Assembly: GCF_006716745.1 (NCBI RefSeq)
Contig: NZ_VFPP01000001.1
Span: 1,550,001-1,614,000 of the forward strand
DNA: 64,000 nt
Reading direction: 5' to 3'
From: Saccharothrix saharensis
Lineage (GTDB): Bacteria > Actinomycetota > Actinomycetes > Mycobacteriales > Pseudonocardiaceae
This document shows, in pieces, positions 37,731 to 47,301 of this stretch. The first letter of the stretch is position 1; every line of letters starts with the position of its first letter. Under the pieces are notes generated by a model. It was given only the letters and a program-made list of their open reading frames with translations. It searched no databases and was not told the DNA's origin. The position numbers were made by a program, and so were the translations under genes.

Positions 37731-38724
37731 CCGAGTACCCCACCACGCCGTCGGCGTCCGCGACGGCGGTGAGCAGACCGCGGTGCACCAGCACGTCGAG
37801 GTGCGCGGCCGTCTCACCCGTGGCCAGCACCTGGTTGAACAGGTCGAGGTCGGCGAAGGGCCGGTTGCGGCGCGTCCAGCCCAGCCCGCGCGCGGTCTCG
37901 AACGCCGTGCCGGTGCCCGCGCGCACGGCGTCCAGCGTGGCCGCCAAGCGGTCTTCGTGGTGCGCGAGCAGCGCGTCCACCCTGGCGTGGCTCGACTCGG
38001 TGACGGGGCCGTGGGCGGGCAGCAGCCGCAGGTCCGGGAACTCGCGGACCAGGCGCAGCGAGTCCAGGTAGTCGCCCAGCGGCAGCGCGGGCCGGGCGGG
38101 TTCGAAGCCGATCGACGGGGTGATGTGCGGCAGCACGTGATCGCCCGCGAACAGCAACGACGAGTCGACGTCCACGAACACGACGTGGCCGCGCGTGTGG
38201 CCGGGCGTCGGCAGGACCCGCAACACCCGCTTCTCCAGGGCCAGCTCGGAGTCGTGGAGCCACTCGTCGGGCTCCTCGTAGTCGCGCAGCTCGGCCTCGC
38301 CGATCGACTCCACCACGGCGCGCCACCGCTCGGCCAGGTGCGGCGCGCCCCACCCGGTCAAATCGCGGAAGCCGTCACGGCGGCGACCGATGACCTTCGC
38401 CAGCGACGGCTGCTCCCCCGCGCCCAGCGCGATCTTCGTGCCGAACCGGCGGCGCAGGGCCACGGCCATCGTGTAGTGGTCGCGGTGCACGTGGGTGACC
38501 AGGAAGCGGCGCACGTCCTCGAAGCCGTGACCCAGCGTCCCCAGCGCCGACTCCAGCGCCGTCTCGCCCGCCTCCAGCGCCCAGCCGGAGTCGACCAGGA
38601 CGAGGCCGTCGCCGTCCTCGATCGCGTACACGTTGACGGTGTGCAGCCCGTCGTTGGGCAAGGGCAGCGGAATCCGGTGCACACCGGGCGCGACCTCGAA
38701 GACTCCGGGTTCGGTCCACTCCAT
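37723..38724 (-). CDS. MBL-fold metallo-hydrolase
   Basis: This 333-aa protein has the metallo-beta-lactamase motif HVHRDH, a later metal His in PTPGHTRGHVVF, Asp in FAGDHVL and a C-terminal winged-helix-like region. The layout resembles LACTB2-type and glyoxalase-II-like hydrolases. It is the gene before the GT-C operon on the same strand but separated by only 9 nt, so cotranscription after that operon is likely. Confidence 0.88.
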   Translation of the reverse strand: MEWTEPGVFEVAPGVHRIPLPLPNDGLHTVNVYAIEDGDGLVLVDSGWALEAGETALESALGTLGHGFEDVRRFLVTHVHRDHYTMAVALRRRFGTKIALGAGEQPSLAKVIGRRRDGFRDLTGWGAPHLAERWRAVVESIGEAELRDYEEPDEWLHDSELALEKRVLRVLPTPGHTRGHVVFVDVDSSLLFAGDHVLPHITPSIGFEPARPALPLGDYLDSLRLVREFPDLRLLPAHGPVTESSHARVDALLAHHEDRLAATLDAVRAGTGTAFETARGLGWTRRNRPFADLDLFNQVLATGETAAHLDVLVHRGLLTAVADADGVVGYSVS

Positions 38725-38733
38725 CCCCGGATA

Positions 38734-40008
38734 CTACTTGCCGGTAACCTCGGCCTGGCCGGTCCGGGTGGCGCCCGCGGGTTCGCGCCCGGCCGCCGCC
38801 CGCACCACGAACGGGACCACCAGCAGCGTGAGCAGCGCCAACGCCGGGTACGCCCAGCCGATCGCGGACAGCCACCCCGGCCTCGGGATCGTCCAGATCG
38901 TGGGCTGCCGGTCGAGCTGGAACGCGATCACGTCCCAGAACATGACCGGGCACCACAGCACCAGCAGCACGCCCTTGGCCCACCGCGCGATCCGGGTGTG
39001 CACGAGCCAGATCAGCAGCGGCGCGATCCACACCCAGTGGTGGTCCCACGAGATCGGCGACAGCAACAACCCCAGCACCTGCACGACCAGCACGCCGATC
39101 AGCACGTCACCCGCGCGCACCGCCGCCCGCAGCGCGAAGCCCGCGAGCACGACCGACACGAGCACCGCCACCACCCACGGCCACGTCATCTCGACGTCGT
39201 AGCCCAGCGTCCGCGACAACGCGCCGCGCAACGACTGGTTGTGCGCGGTGGCGATCGGACCGACCCGGTCGGCCGCGCCGAGCAGCTCGAACCAGTAGTG
39301 CCTGGCCTGCGCGGGGTCCGCCAGGAAGCCCAGACCGACGCTCACCGCGAACGCCACCACCGACCACACCGCCGCCGCGAACCGGCGCGTGGCCAGGAAG
39401 TACAGCCCGGAGATCGCGGGCACCAGCTTCACGCCCGCCGCCAGGCCGATCCCCGTGCCCGCGAGCCGCGCGTCCCGGGCCGTCATCGCGCCCAGCACCA
39501 CCGCCGCCAGCAGCAGGTTCACCTGCCCGAAGTCGAACGTGTGCACCACCGGTTGCAGCCACAGCAGCACGGCGGTCCACAGCAGCGCCCGACGCCGCCA
39601 CAGCGCCGCGTCCGCCGTCCAGCCCTCGCCGGCCACCAGGCGCAACGCGACCCGCACCATCCAGTACAGGCACAGCCCCGACAGCAGCCTCAGCACCCAC
39701 TGGGCGGCGACCCACGGCAGCCACGTCATCGGCAGGAACACCAGCGCGCCGAACGGCGGGTAGGTGAACGGCAGCGGGAAGTCCGGCGGCGAGTTCGGCG
39801 AGGTGACGTCGTAGAGGTCGCCGGAGAGCACGTGCGGCGCGAGCGCCCAGTACACGTACAGGTCGATCGTCTCGTTGCCGAACCCGGTGACGATCGTCCA
39901 GGTGCGGCCCAGGATCGACACCACCAGCAGCACCGGCGCGGCGACCAGCAGCCACCGCTCCGCGTTCCCCAGCAGGCGCACGACGGACGACGACGGTTCA
40001 GGGGACAC
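38734..40008 (-). CDS. DUF2029/GT87 polyprenyl-phosphate-mannose mannosyltransferase
   Basis: This 424-aa protein with about 10 membrane segments has the GT-C opening with the acidic site ETIDLYVYWALAPHVL, then FPLPFTYPPFGALVFLPM and a conserved NQSLRGALSR and SWDHHWVW loop, as in the PimE family of mycobacterial phosphatidylinositol-mannoside enzymes. It probably adds mannose from polyprenyl-phosphate-mannose on the outer face of the membrane. It overlaps the next GT-C gene by 11 nt and is a paralogue of it. Confidence 0.87.
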   Translation of the reverse strand: MSPEPSSSVVRLLGNAERWLLVAAPVLLVVSILGRTWTIVTGFGNETIDLYVYWALAPHVLSGDLYDVTSPNSPPDFPLPFTYPPFGALVFLPMTWLPWVAAQWVLRLLSGLCLYWMVRVALRLVAGEGWTADAALWRRRALLWTAVLLWLQPVVHTFDFGQVNLLLAAVVLGAMTARDARLAGTGIGLAAGVKLVPAISGLYFLATRRFAAAVWSVVAFAVSVGLGFLADPAQARHYWFELLGAADRVGPIATAHNQSLRGALSRTLGYDVEMTWPWVVAVLVSVVLAGFALRAAVRAGDVLIGVLVVQVLGLLLSPISWDHHWVWIAPLLIWLVHTRIARWAKGVLLVLWCPVMFWDVIAFQLDRQPTIWTIPRPGWLSAIGWAYPALALLTLLVVPFVVRAAAGREPAGATRTGQAEVTGK

Positions 40009-41242
40009 TGGGCTCGGCCTTCGTCGACGTCGTCGTGCGCGGCGCGCCGGCCGGCCGGCGACCCTCGGCGCGCACCGCCGCCGGCATCACCGCGAGGGTC
40101 AGCAGCCCCAGCAGCGGGTAGCACCAGCCCAACGCGGCCAGCGGCCACGGCCGGGGGATCTCCCAGATGCTCGGCTGCTGGTCGATCAGGAACGTGATCA
40201 GGTCCGCGCCGGTCACCACGACCCACGCGGCGGCGACGGCTGTCACCGGCCACGTGCGGCGCGCGCCGTAGACGGCCCACAGCACCAGCGGGATCACCCA
40301 CACCCAGTGGTGGCTCCAGGAGATCGGCGAGAGCAGCAACCCGAACAGCTGCACGGCGACCACCGTGGCCAGCGCGTCACCGGCGCGCACGGCGGCCCGC
40401 AGCGCGAACCCGGTCAGCACGGCCGACACGGCGACCGCGAGCAGCCACGGCCACGTCATCCCGACGTCGTGGCCCAACGTCCGGGACAACGCGCCCCGCA
40501 GCGACTGGTTGATCGCCGACCCCACCGGCCCGACCCGGTCGGCCGCGCCGAGCAGCTCGAACCAGTAGCGCCACGAGTCCGACGCCGACGCGGCGAACCC
40601 GACGGCCACGGTGAACCCGAACCCGACCGCCGTCCACAGCGCGGCCTTGAACCGGCGCGTCACCAGGAAGTACAGCACCGAGATCGCCGGGGTCAGCTTC
40701 AGGCCCGCCGCGACACCGACACCGAACCCCGCCACCAGGTGCCGGGTGGCGACCACGGCGGCGAACGTGCCGGCGATCAGCACCAGGTTGATCTGCCCGA
40801 AGTCGAGGGTCTTGCGCACCGGCTCGCACCACAGCGCCAGCGCCGTCCACAGCAGCGCCCGGCGCGACCAGGTGCCGTCGAACCGCTCCCCCGACCTGGT
40901 CGCGACCAGCGCCAGCGCCGTGCGCACCAGCCACCAGAGGCACACCAGCGACAGGACCTGCCACGCGATCCGCGCGGCCACCCACGGCAGCCAGGACAGC
41001 GGCAGGAACACCACGGCCGCGAACGGCGGGTAGGTGAACGGCAGCGGGAAGTCGGCCGTGAACGGCATGTCGATCGTGTAGAGCTGGTCGGTCAGCAGGT
41101 TCGGCGCGAGGGTCCAGTAGACCTTGAGGTCGATCATGCCCCAGCCGGTCGGCGCGCCGAGCCGCCAGAAGTACCAGCCCAGCGACAGGCACAACACCAG
41201 CGGCGCGAACCTCAGCACCCGCTGTTCGAACCGCTCAACCAC
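39998..41242 (-). CDS. DUF2029/GT87 mannosyltransferase (paralogue)
   Basis: This 414-aa GT-C protein closely follows the pattern of its downstream neighbour: MIDLKVYWTLAPNLL, FPLPFTYPPFAAVVFLPLSW, LDFGQINLVLIAGTF, NQSLRGALSRTLG and SWSHHWVWVIPLVLW. The pair presumably arose by tandem duplication and act at successive or branching steps of lipomannan or glycolipid assembly. The start overlaps the MptB-like gene's end by 8 nt. Confidence 0.87.
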   Translation of the reverse strand: MVERFEQRVLRFAPLVLCLSLGWYFWRLGAPTGWGMIDLKVYWTLAPNLLTDQLYTIDMPFTADFPLPFTYPPFAAVVFLPLSWLPWVAARIAWQVLSLVCLWWLVRTALALVATRSGERFDGTWSRRALLWTALALWCEPVRKTLDFGQINLVLIAGTFAAVVATRHLVAGFGVGVAAGLKLTPAISVLYFLVTRRFKAALWTAVGFGFTVAVGFAASASDSWRYWFELLGAADRVGPVGSAINQSLRGALSRTLGHDVGMTWPWLLAVAVSAVLTGFALRAAVRAGDALATVVAVQLFGLLLSPISWSHHWVWVIPLVLWAVYGARRTWPVTAVAAAWVVVTGADLITFLIDQQPSIWEIPRPWPLAALGWCYPLLGLLTLAVMPAAVRAEGRRPAGAPRTTTSTKAEPSVP

Positions 41243-42935
41243 CCGTGCTCCCGCGCTGCTTCCCGGACGTGTCCTGCTCGCCCGCCACCTCGTCGCCCTC
41301 GACCGGCCGCGGCGCCGGCCCGGCCTCGGGCGGCGCCTGCTCGCCGACCCGCGTCGGCCGGTCGGCGTCGTTCGCCCGCGCCTTCAGCTCCTTGACCAGC
41401 GACCACACCGGCCGCCGGGCCAGGAGGGCGCGGCCCACCCACACGCCGATCAGGACGGTGACGGCCAGGTAGGACCACCAGATGACGGGGTTCGCCGAAC
41501 CATAGTGCCACCGGGCGACGATCGTGCCGTCGGGGAGCGTGACGAGGACCATCCACACCGAGAAGCCGGCCGCGGCGGCGAGCCACCTGTCCTGCCACGC
41601 GAACGCGGCGGCGAGCGCCAAGGCCCAGGTGAAGTACCACGGGAGCACGGACGGTGCGAGCACGGACGCGGCCAGCAGGGCGATCGCGGCGCGGCGCACG
41701 GCGTCCACGCCGCCCGCCCGCGCGAGCCACCACTGGCGCACCAGCACGGCGGCCAGCACGTACACGCCGGCCGACCGGAAGAAGCCGAGGAAGCCCTCGT
41801 AGGTGGCGCCCGGGACGTGCCGCCCGACCGAGTGGTACAGCAGCTCGGCGACGGCGCAGGGCAGCGACATCCACGTCAGCAGCGGCGTCTGGCTCTGCAG
41901 CACGTTGATCCAGCCGAGGTCGACCCCGGCGACGATCGTGGACAGCGCGAAGACGGCCGCGAACGCGACACCGCCGACCGCGCAGGCCTGGAGGAACCGC
42001 TGCCGAGCCGGGCCGGACAGCCGCGCCACCCACACCCACACCAGGAACGGCACCACCAGGACGGCGGTCGCCTTCACCGCGGTCGCCAGCGCGATCACCG
42101 CGATGCCGCGCACGTGCTTGCCGTCCAGCACGAACAGCACGCCGACCGCCATCAGGCCGACCATCAGGATGTCGTTGTGCGCGCCGCCGATGCCGACCGC
42201 GAGCACGAACGGGTTCGCCACGGTCAGCCACAGCGCGATCGACGTGCGCCCGCCCAGGTGCCGGGCCAGCCCGGGCATCGCCCACGCGAGCAGCACCAGC
42301 CCGCCGAGCACCGCGAGTCGCATGAGGACCGCGCCGATGATCACGTTGTCGCCCGTGATCGCGACCGTGTACTTGGCCAGCATGAGGAACAGCGGCCCGT
42401 ACGGCGACGGCGTGTCCTGCCACAGCGAGGCGACGTTCCCGCCCAGCGGCAGGGGCAGCGCGGACGCGCCGGTCGTGTACGGGTCGTACCCGCGCAGCAG
42501 GACCGCGCCCTGCGCCAGGTAGCTGTAGACGTCGCGGCTGTAGAGCGGCGGCGCGATGATCATGGGTGCGGTCCAGGCGGCGGCGGCCAGCACCACGCCG
42601 CGCCCGCCGACCTCGCCCGCGCGCACCATCCGGCCCAGCCGGACCCACGAGTAGACCAGCAGCGCCACGCCGGCGAACACCACGGCGGTGGCGAGGTCGC
42701 GGCCGTGGCCGTACCGCACCGCGTTGAGGATCGTGCCGCTCAGCAGCGGGTCGCGCCGCAGCACCGCGCCGGCGCCGATCCCGCCGACCGTGATCAGCAG
42801 GCCGCCGAGCGCGCCCAGGCGCAGCACCTTCGGGGGGACCTGCCGGAGGACCGCCGCCCACGTGCCGGCCTGGCGAGCCGGGCCGTCCGTCCGCGCGCTA
42901 CTTCCGCTCACCTCAGCGGTCACAGCCAGGCCCAC
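41235..42935 (-). CDS. MptB-like alpha-1,6-mannosyltransferase
   Basis: This 566-aa GT-C protein has many membrane segments, an extracytoplasmic acidic motif YSRDVYSYLAQGAVL, YDPYTTGASALP, QDTPSPYGPLFL and VANPFVLAVGIGGAHNDILM. These blocks are those of polyprenol-phosphate-mannose alpha-1,6-mannosyltransferases MptA/MptB that build the lipomannan backbone in Mycobacteriales and Pseudonocardiales. The C-terminal 60 residues are charged and low in complexity. GTG start; first gene of a four-gene minus-strand operon. Confidence 0.88.
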   Translation of the reverse strand: MGLAVTAEVSGSSARTDGPARQAGTWAAVLRQVPPKVLRLGALGGLLITVGGIGAGAVLRRDPLLSGTILNAVRYGHGRDLATAVVFAGVALLVYSWVRLGRMVRAGEVGGRGVVLAAAAWTAPMIIAPPLYSRDVYSYLAQGAVLLRGYDPYTTGASALPLPLGGNVASLWQDTPSPYGPLFLMLAKYTVAITGDNVIIGAVLMRLAVLGGLVLLAWAMPGLARHLGGRTSIALWLTVANPFVLAVGIGGAHNDILMVGLMAVGVLFVLDGKHVRGIAVIALATAVKATAVLVVPFLVWVWVARLSGPARQRFLQACAVGGVAFAAVFALSTIVAGVDLGWINVLQSQTPLLTWMSLPCAVAELLYHSVGRHVPGATYEGFLGFFRSAGVYVLAAVLVRQWWLARAGGVDAVRRAAIALLAASVLAPSVLPWYFTWALALAAAFAWQDRWLAAAAGFSVWMVLVTLPDGTIVARWHYGSANPVIWWSYLAVTVLIGVWVGRALLARRPVWSLVKELKARANDADRPTRVGEQAPPEAGPAPRPVEGDEVAGEQDTSGKQRGSTGG

Positions 42936-43152
42936 CTCATCGGTCTCGTGTTCGGTCCTCGTCCCCGTCGACCGCGTCTGCTGCCGACGACATCACCATC
43001 ATGGCGGGGATCAAGGACGAATGAGGCCACGATCGGTAATGTTGACACGATCAGCTACCACTGTTGACCAAAAGCCGCCTACTTAGCCGTGTTGTTACCC
43101 CGCTTTGTGATGATTCACACGAACGGGCAACCACGATGGCGTGTGTGGTTCG
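42936..43152. other. Intergenic region, mannosyltransferase operon promoter side
   Basis: 217 nt holding the upstream region of the MptB-like gene and the 3' flank of the acetyltransferase gene. No clear hairpin or operator was identified. GC content falls near 43030-43130. Confidence 0.4.
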
Positions 43153-43422
43153 TCACCCGGCCGCGAGTTCGGGGTGCTTCTCGAGGTAGCCGCGCACGAA
43201 CGGGCACCGCGCGACGACAGCGAGGCCCTTGGCGCGCACGTCCTCCAGCGCGTGCCGGACCAGCGCGCTGCCCAGCCCCTTGCCCTCGACGGCTACCTCG
43301 GTGTGGGTGAACGTGACCACGCCGTCGGCCGAGGTGTACTCGGCGAAGCCGCCCAGCTCGCCGTCCAGGCGCACCTCGTAGCGGGACAGCTCGGGGTTGT
43401 CGGACACGGACGCTGAGGTCAC
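43153..43422 (-). CDS. Small GNAT-family N-acetyltransferase
   Basis: This 89-aa protein is of the single-domain YidJ/COG2388 type: RYEVRLDGELGGFAEY, FTHTEVAVEGKGLGSALVRH with the acetyl-CoA loop GKGLGSALV, and a final VARCPFVRGYLEKHPEL, where the Cys may be catalytic. Human and bacterial relatives acetylate small molecules or proteins; the target is unknown. GTG start with GGAGGAG. Divergent from the LLM gene. Confidence 0.9.
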   Translation of the reverse strand: MTSASVSDNPELSRYEVRLDGELGGFAEYTSADGVVTFTHTEVAVEGKGLGSALVRHALEDVRAKGLAVVARCPFVRGYLEKHPELAAG

Positions 43423-43485
43423 CGCTGCTCCTCCGGGGTCGGGTCGGGCGAGTGCCACGGTAGTCGCAGCGTGCAAGATTGTCGG

Positions 43486-44508
43486 ATGGACGTGTATCTG
43501 CTGATCCTGGGCGACCACCTGCCCAACCCGTACACGGGTCGGGAGGTCACCGAGTGCGACCGGCTGCGGGCCGTGGTGGAGCAGGCCGTCGTGGCGGAGG
43601 AGGCCGGGTTCGCCGGTGTGGCGATCGGCGAGCACCACTTCACCAGGTACATCGTGTCGGCGCCGGAGCTGCTGCTGGCGACGATCGCGGAGCGCACGTC
43701 GACGTTGCGGCTCTCGACGGGTGTGACGCTGCTCGCGCACCACGACCCGGTGCGGGTGGCGGAGAACCTGGCCACGCTGGACGTGCTGTCGCGGGGTCGG
43801 GCGGAGCTGATCGTGGCGCGGGGTGTGTCGCAGCGCACGGACGTGGCGTTCGGGGTGCAGGACGACCTGAGGGCGCGGTTCGACGAGAACCTGCGGCTGC
43901 TGCTGCGGCTGCTGGAGGAGCGGCACGTCACCTGGGAGGGCAAGTACCGCAGTCCGCTGGTGGACGTCACGACGAGGCCGCGCCCGGTGCAGCAGCCGCG
44001 GCCGTCGGTGTGGATGGGCAGCGGGTCGGCGGTGTCGGCGGACCTGGCGGTGGAACTGGGGTTGCCGCTGATGCTGCCCAGCACGTTGCGGGACCCGAGC
44101 ACGCACCGGCCGGTGGTGGAGCGCTACCGGGCGGCGATGGGCGGGCGGGGGCGGGTCGCGCTGCCCAGCCACGTGTTCGTCGCGCCGACGGCGGCGGAGG
44201 CGCGTGCGGTGTGGCGACCCCACCTGGCCGCGTACGCGCAGTTCGCCGACCCGTGGCGCGGTGACGGTGAGGTGGACGTGGACCTGCTGATGGAGGGCGC
44301 GGCGGTGTGCGGCGACCCGGCGGAGGTGACCGCGCGGCTGAACCGGCTGACCGAGCTGCTGTGCCTGGACGCGCAACTGGTGATGGTCGACATAGGGGGT
44401 CTGCCGCACCACGCCGTGCTGGACGCGATCCGCCTGTTCGGCCGGGAGGTCCTGCCGAACCTGAACCCCGGCCCGGCCCGGGTCACGGATCCGCCGCGCG
44501 CGTGCTGA
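43486..44508 (+). CDS. LLM-class flavin-dependent oxidoreductase
   Basis: This 340-aa protein is a luciferase-like TIM barrel: AEEAGFAGVAIGEHHFTRYI, LRLSTGVTLLAHHDPVRVAE, LDVLSRGRAELIVARG, then SVWMGSGSA. It binds FMN or F420, but the cofactor cannot be read with confidence. The ATG at 43486 lacks a ribosome site; AAGATT just upstream could be a -10 element of a leaderless transcript. It stands alone on the plus strand. Confidence 0.88.
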   Translation: MDVYLLILGDHLPNPYTGREVTECDRLRAVVEQAVVAEEAGFAGVAIGEHHFTRYIVSAPELLLATIAERTSTLRLSTGVTLLAHHDPVRVAENLATLDVLSRGRAELIVARGVSQRTDVAFGVQDDLRARFDENLRLLLRLLEERHVTWEGKYRSPLVDVTTRPRPVQQPRPSVWMGSGSAVSADLAVELGLPLMLPSTLRDPSTHRPVVERYRAAMGGRGRVALPSHVFVAPTAAEARAVWRPHLAAYAQFADPWRGDGEVDVDLLMEGAAVCGDPAEVTARLNRLTELLCLDAQLVMVDIGGLPHHAVLDAIRLFGREVLPNLNPGPARVTDPPRAC

Positions 44509-44845
44509 CGTCGCGCGATTCGGCGGTGACGCGGCGCACCCGGTCGGGCACAAGGCGCTGCGGAACGCGCGGGCGTGCGGGTGGCGGTTTCGTACCCGGG
44601 ATTACCCGATCGGCCTCCCGCACGTCCGCTGCCGGGCGTTTCGGGAGCTCCCGCGGCCTGCCCGCGGGTCACACCACGTCGCGTCGGGCGAACGGGAACC
44701 GATATCGCGCCGCATTTCCTGCTCGGTGGTGAGCGGCCACCGCCCGATTCGTGCCGGGCTTTCGGAACAATGGCGGGAGCGGTATTTCCGGCCGTATACG
44801 TAGAACTCGCGCGTTCTGGGTACACCGGCGGGGAAGGAGGTCACC
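44509..44845. other. Intergenic region before the proline-rich small gene
   Basis: 337 nt without a supportable gene. The GC content drops near 44760-44820 (GTATTTCCGGCCGTATACGT), which probably contains the small gene's promoter. Confidence 0.4.
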
Positions 44846-45010
44846 ATGGTCCAGCCCCAACCGCCCGACCCGCGGCCCGTGCCCGTGCCGGAGCCGGTGC
44901 CCCAGCCGCCCCGCGAGCCGTCGCCCGCCACGGAGCCGCCGATCCCTCCGACCCCGGAGCCACCCGCGCCCAACGAACCCGCGCCGAACGAGCAACCGCC
45001 CAACCGGTGA
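44846..45010 (+). CDS. 54-aa proline-rich small protein
   Basis: The ATG at 44846 has an excellent ribosome site (GGAAGGAGG) five nt upstream. It opens 54 codons, of which 25 are Pro, in short PxP-type units (PVPVPEPVPQ, PPIPPTPEPP, EPAPNEQPPNR). It has no signal peptide, cysteine or membrane segment, so it is likely an extended, soluble polypeptide or an acidic spacer. It is directly followed by a strong terminator, which supports a genuine transcription unit. No family recognised. Confidence 0.6.
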   Translation: MVQPQPPDPRPVPVPEPVPQPPREPSPATEPPIPPTPEPPAPNEPAPNEQPPNR

Positions 45011-45022
45011 CGGCGTGACGGA

Positions 45023-45086
45023 CGAGCAGGGCCGCACCCGGAGGGTCGGGGCGTGCGGTTCCGCGCCCCGGGTGCGGCCCTGCTCG
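45023..45086 (+). terminator. Hairpin terminator after the proline-rich gene
   Basis: Perfect 19-bp arms CGAGCAGGGCCGCACCCGG and the complement, with a 26-nt loop. It starts 13 nt after the small gene's stop and also faces the minus-strand helD gene, whose 3' end lies about 100 nt beyond. Confidence 0.8.
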
Positions 45087-45184
45087 CAAAGCCGCGGCGA
45101 GAGGTGCGGGCCCGGCCGGAACGTCGCGTGCAGCCGGCCCACCGGTCGCCCGGGTCGTGGAGGGAGCCGTCAAACGGCACGGAT

Positions 45185-47175
45185 TCAGCTCCGCACGACG
45201 ACCAGCCGCCGGGTGGCGCGGGTCAGGGCGACGTACCGCTCGGCCGGTGACATGCGCTCGGGGTCGACCACCACGACCGTGTCGAACTCCAAGCCCTTGG
45301 CCGCCCGCGGCGTCAGGGGGCCGGTCGGGGTGATCACCGCGAACGTGCCCGTGTCCGGGCGGAACGACTCCGGGTCGGCGCCGACGACCTCCAGCGGCGG
45401 CTCGCCGTGCCGCACGGACGTCGGCGGCACGGCGGTCGGGTCCACCTCGGCCAGCGCGCCGGCGGCGTAGGCCATGATCTCGGCCGGGGTGCGGTAGTTG
45501 ACCGTGAGCCCGCGGTACTGCCAGCGGTCGCCCGCCAGCGGCCGCAGCACCGTCCCCCAGTCGCGGGCCCCGGCCGCGGACTGGCGCTGGGCCAGGTCGC
45601 CGACGATCGTCATGGACCGGTTCGGGCCGCGCCGGGCCAGCACCCGCCAGTCCATCCCGGACAGCTCCTGCGCCTCGTCCACCACGATGTGGCCGTAGGT
45701 CCACTCGCGGTCGGCGGCGGCGCGTTCGGCGAGCACGCGGTGGTCGGGGGCGGTGTGCCGGTCGGCCAGCCACTCGGCGTTCACCAGGTCCACGGCCCGC
45801 AGGTCCTCCTCGTACATCTCGGCGTCGGTGTCGATGACGTGCAGCACGCCTTGCGCGTACTCCACGGCCCGCCGGCGCTCCTCCGCCGCGCGGCGCTCGG
45901 CCGTGCCGTCGGAGCCCAGCAGCTCGGCGGCCTCGTCCAGCAGCGGCACGTCGGAGACCGTCCACGCGGTCGGGTCGTCGCGGTGCAGCTCCGGGTGACC
46001 GAGGGCGAGGCACCGGCCCGCGTAGAGGTCGGCCAGCAGCTCCTGCGGGGTGAGCAGCGGCCACAGCACGTCGACCGCCCGGCGCACGTCCGGGTGCCCG
46101 GTGAGTTCCCGGCGCACGTCGGCCGCCAGCTCCGGCCAGTCCAGGCCGATGAGGTCCAGCGCGGGCGCGACGAGGGCGTCCACCAAGGCCCGGTGGAACA
46201 CCGGCCGGGCCTCGTTGTGCGGCAGTCCGGCGTCCCGCGCCCGTTGCCTGGCCCGGTCGGCGATCGGCGCGGTCAACGGGACGGTGACGTCCTCCAGCTC
46301 GACGTCGATCGGCACGGCGGGCAGCTCCTGCCGGTCCGCGACGGCCGCCGCCAGCAGGTCCAGCGCCGACAGGCCGCCCTTGAGCGCCTGCACCCGCGGG
46401 GTGTCCTCCCGTTCGGTCCGCACGCCGGGGAACAGCTCGCCCGGCGTGGCGAACACGACGTCGGTCTCCCCGAGCGACGGCAGCACCTCCCCGATGTACC
46501 GCAGGAACCCGGGGTTCGGGCCGACGACCAGGACGCCTTGGCGGGACAGCCGCTCGCGCTGCGTGTAGAGCAGGTAGGCCACGCGGTGCAGCGCGACCGC
46601 CGTCTTGCCGGTGCCCGGACCGCCCTCGATCACCACCACGCCCCGGTGCGGCAGGCGGATCACCTCGTCCTGCTCGGCCTGGATGGTGGCCACGATGTCG
46701 CGCATGGTGTCCGAGCGGGGTGCGCCAACGCGTCGAGCAGCGCTTTCGAGGTGAGCTGGAGCTCGTCGTCGTGGAAGCTCTCCAAGCGCCTGCCCCTGGT
46801 CCGGAAATGGCGGCGCAGCGTCACGCCTTCCGGGTTCGCGGCGGTCGCCGTGTAGAACGGGCGGGCGGCCGGCGCGCGCCAGTCGGTCAACAGCGGTTCG
46901 TAATCGTGGTCGGTGTCGAACAAGCCGATGCGGCCGACGTAGACACGGTCGCCGTCGACGTCGATGCGGCCGAAGCACAGGTTCTCGTCAGCCAGTTTCA
47001 AGCGGCTGACCTGCTCGGACAGCCTCCGCACGGCCACTTCGCGGTGCCAGCGCTGCTCGTGGCCGTCGGTGAGCGCGGCGTCCAGCCCGGCCTGGGCGGC
47101 AGCCCGCTCCACCGCCAGCCGGTCGTGCAGGAAGGCGATCCGCTGTTGTTCCGCGGACAATTCCCCGGCAGTCAC
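45185..47175 (-). pseudogene. HelD-like RNA-polymerase-associated helicase, frameshifted
   Basis: Two frames together make a full HelD-type UvrD/PcrA superfamily ATPase. The first part (from GTG 47175, AGGGGG upstream) has LSAEQQRIAFLHDRL, YVGRIGLFD and YEPLLTDWRAPAARPFY, then SKALLDAL. The second continues RSDTMRDIVATIQAEQDEVI, Walker A VIEGGPGTGKTAVALHR, HIVVDEAQELSGMDW and YVALTRATRRLVV. The break is near 46722 and is explained by a single missing base. HelD displaces stalled RNA polymerase and some versions confer rifampicin tolerance. Either the gene is newly inactivated, uses programmed frameshifting, or there is a base-call error. Confidence 0.85.
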
Positions 47176-47301
47176 GCTTGCCCCCTGTGATATACTGGGA
47201 TCAGCTTCATCCCGCCATTCACCGGCGAAATCAACCATCAGGTGTACCACATTTCCCGGCCCTTTTCACCGGACCGGCTCCGGACCGTCCGGTCGCGTGA
47301 A

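Noticed and set aside
37669-40197. 842-codon plus-strand reading frame
   Set aside because: It is the mirror of the MBL and GT-C genes on the minus strand. Its sequence is Arg/Gln/His-rich without any family pattern, while the minus-strand genes have clear motifs.
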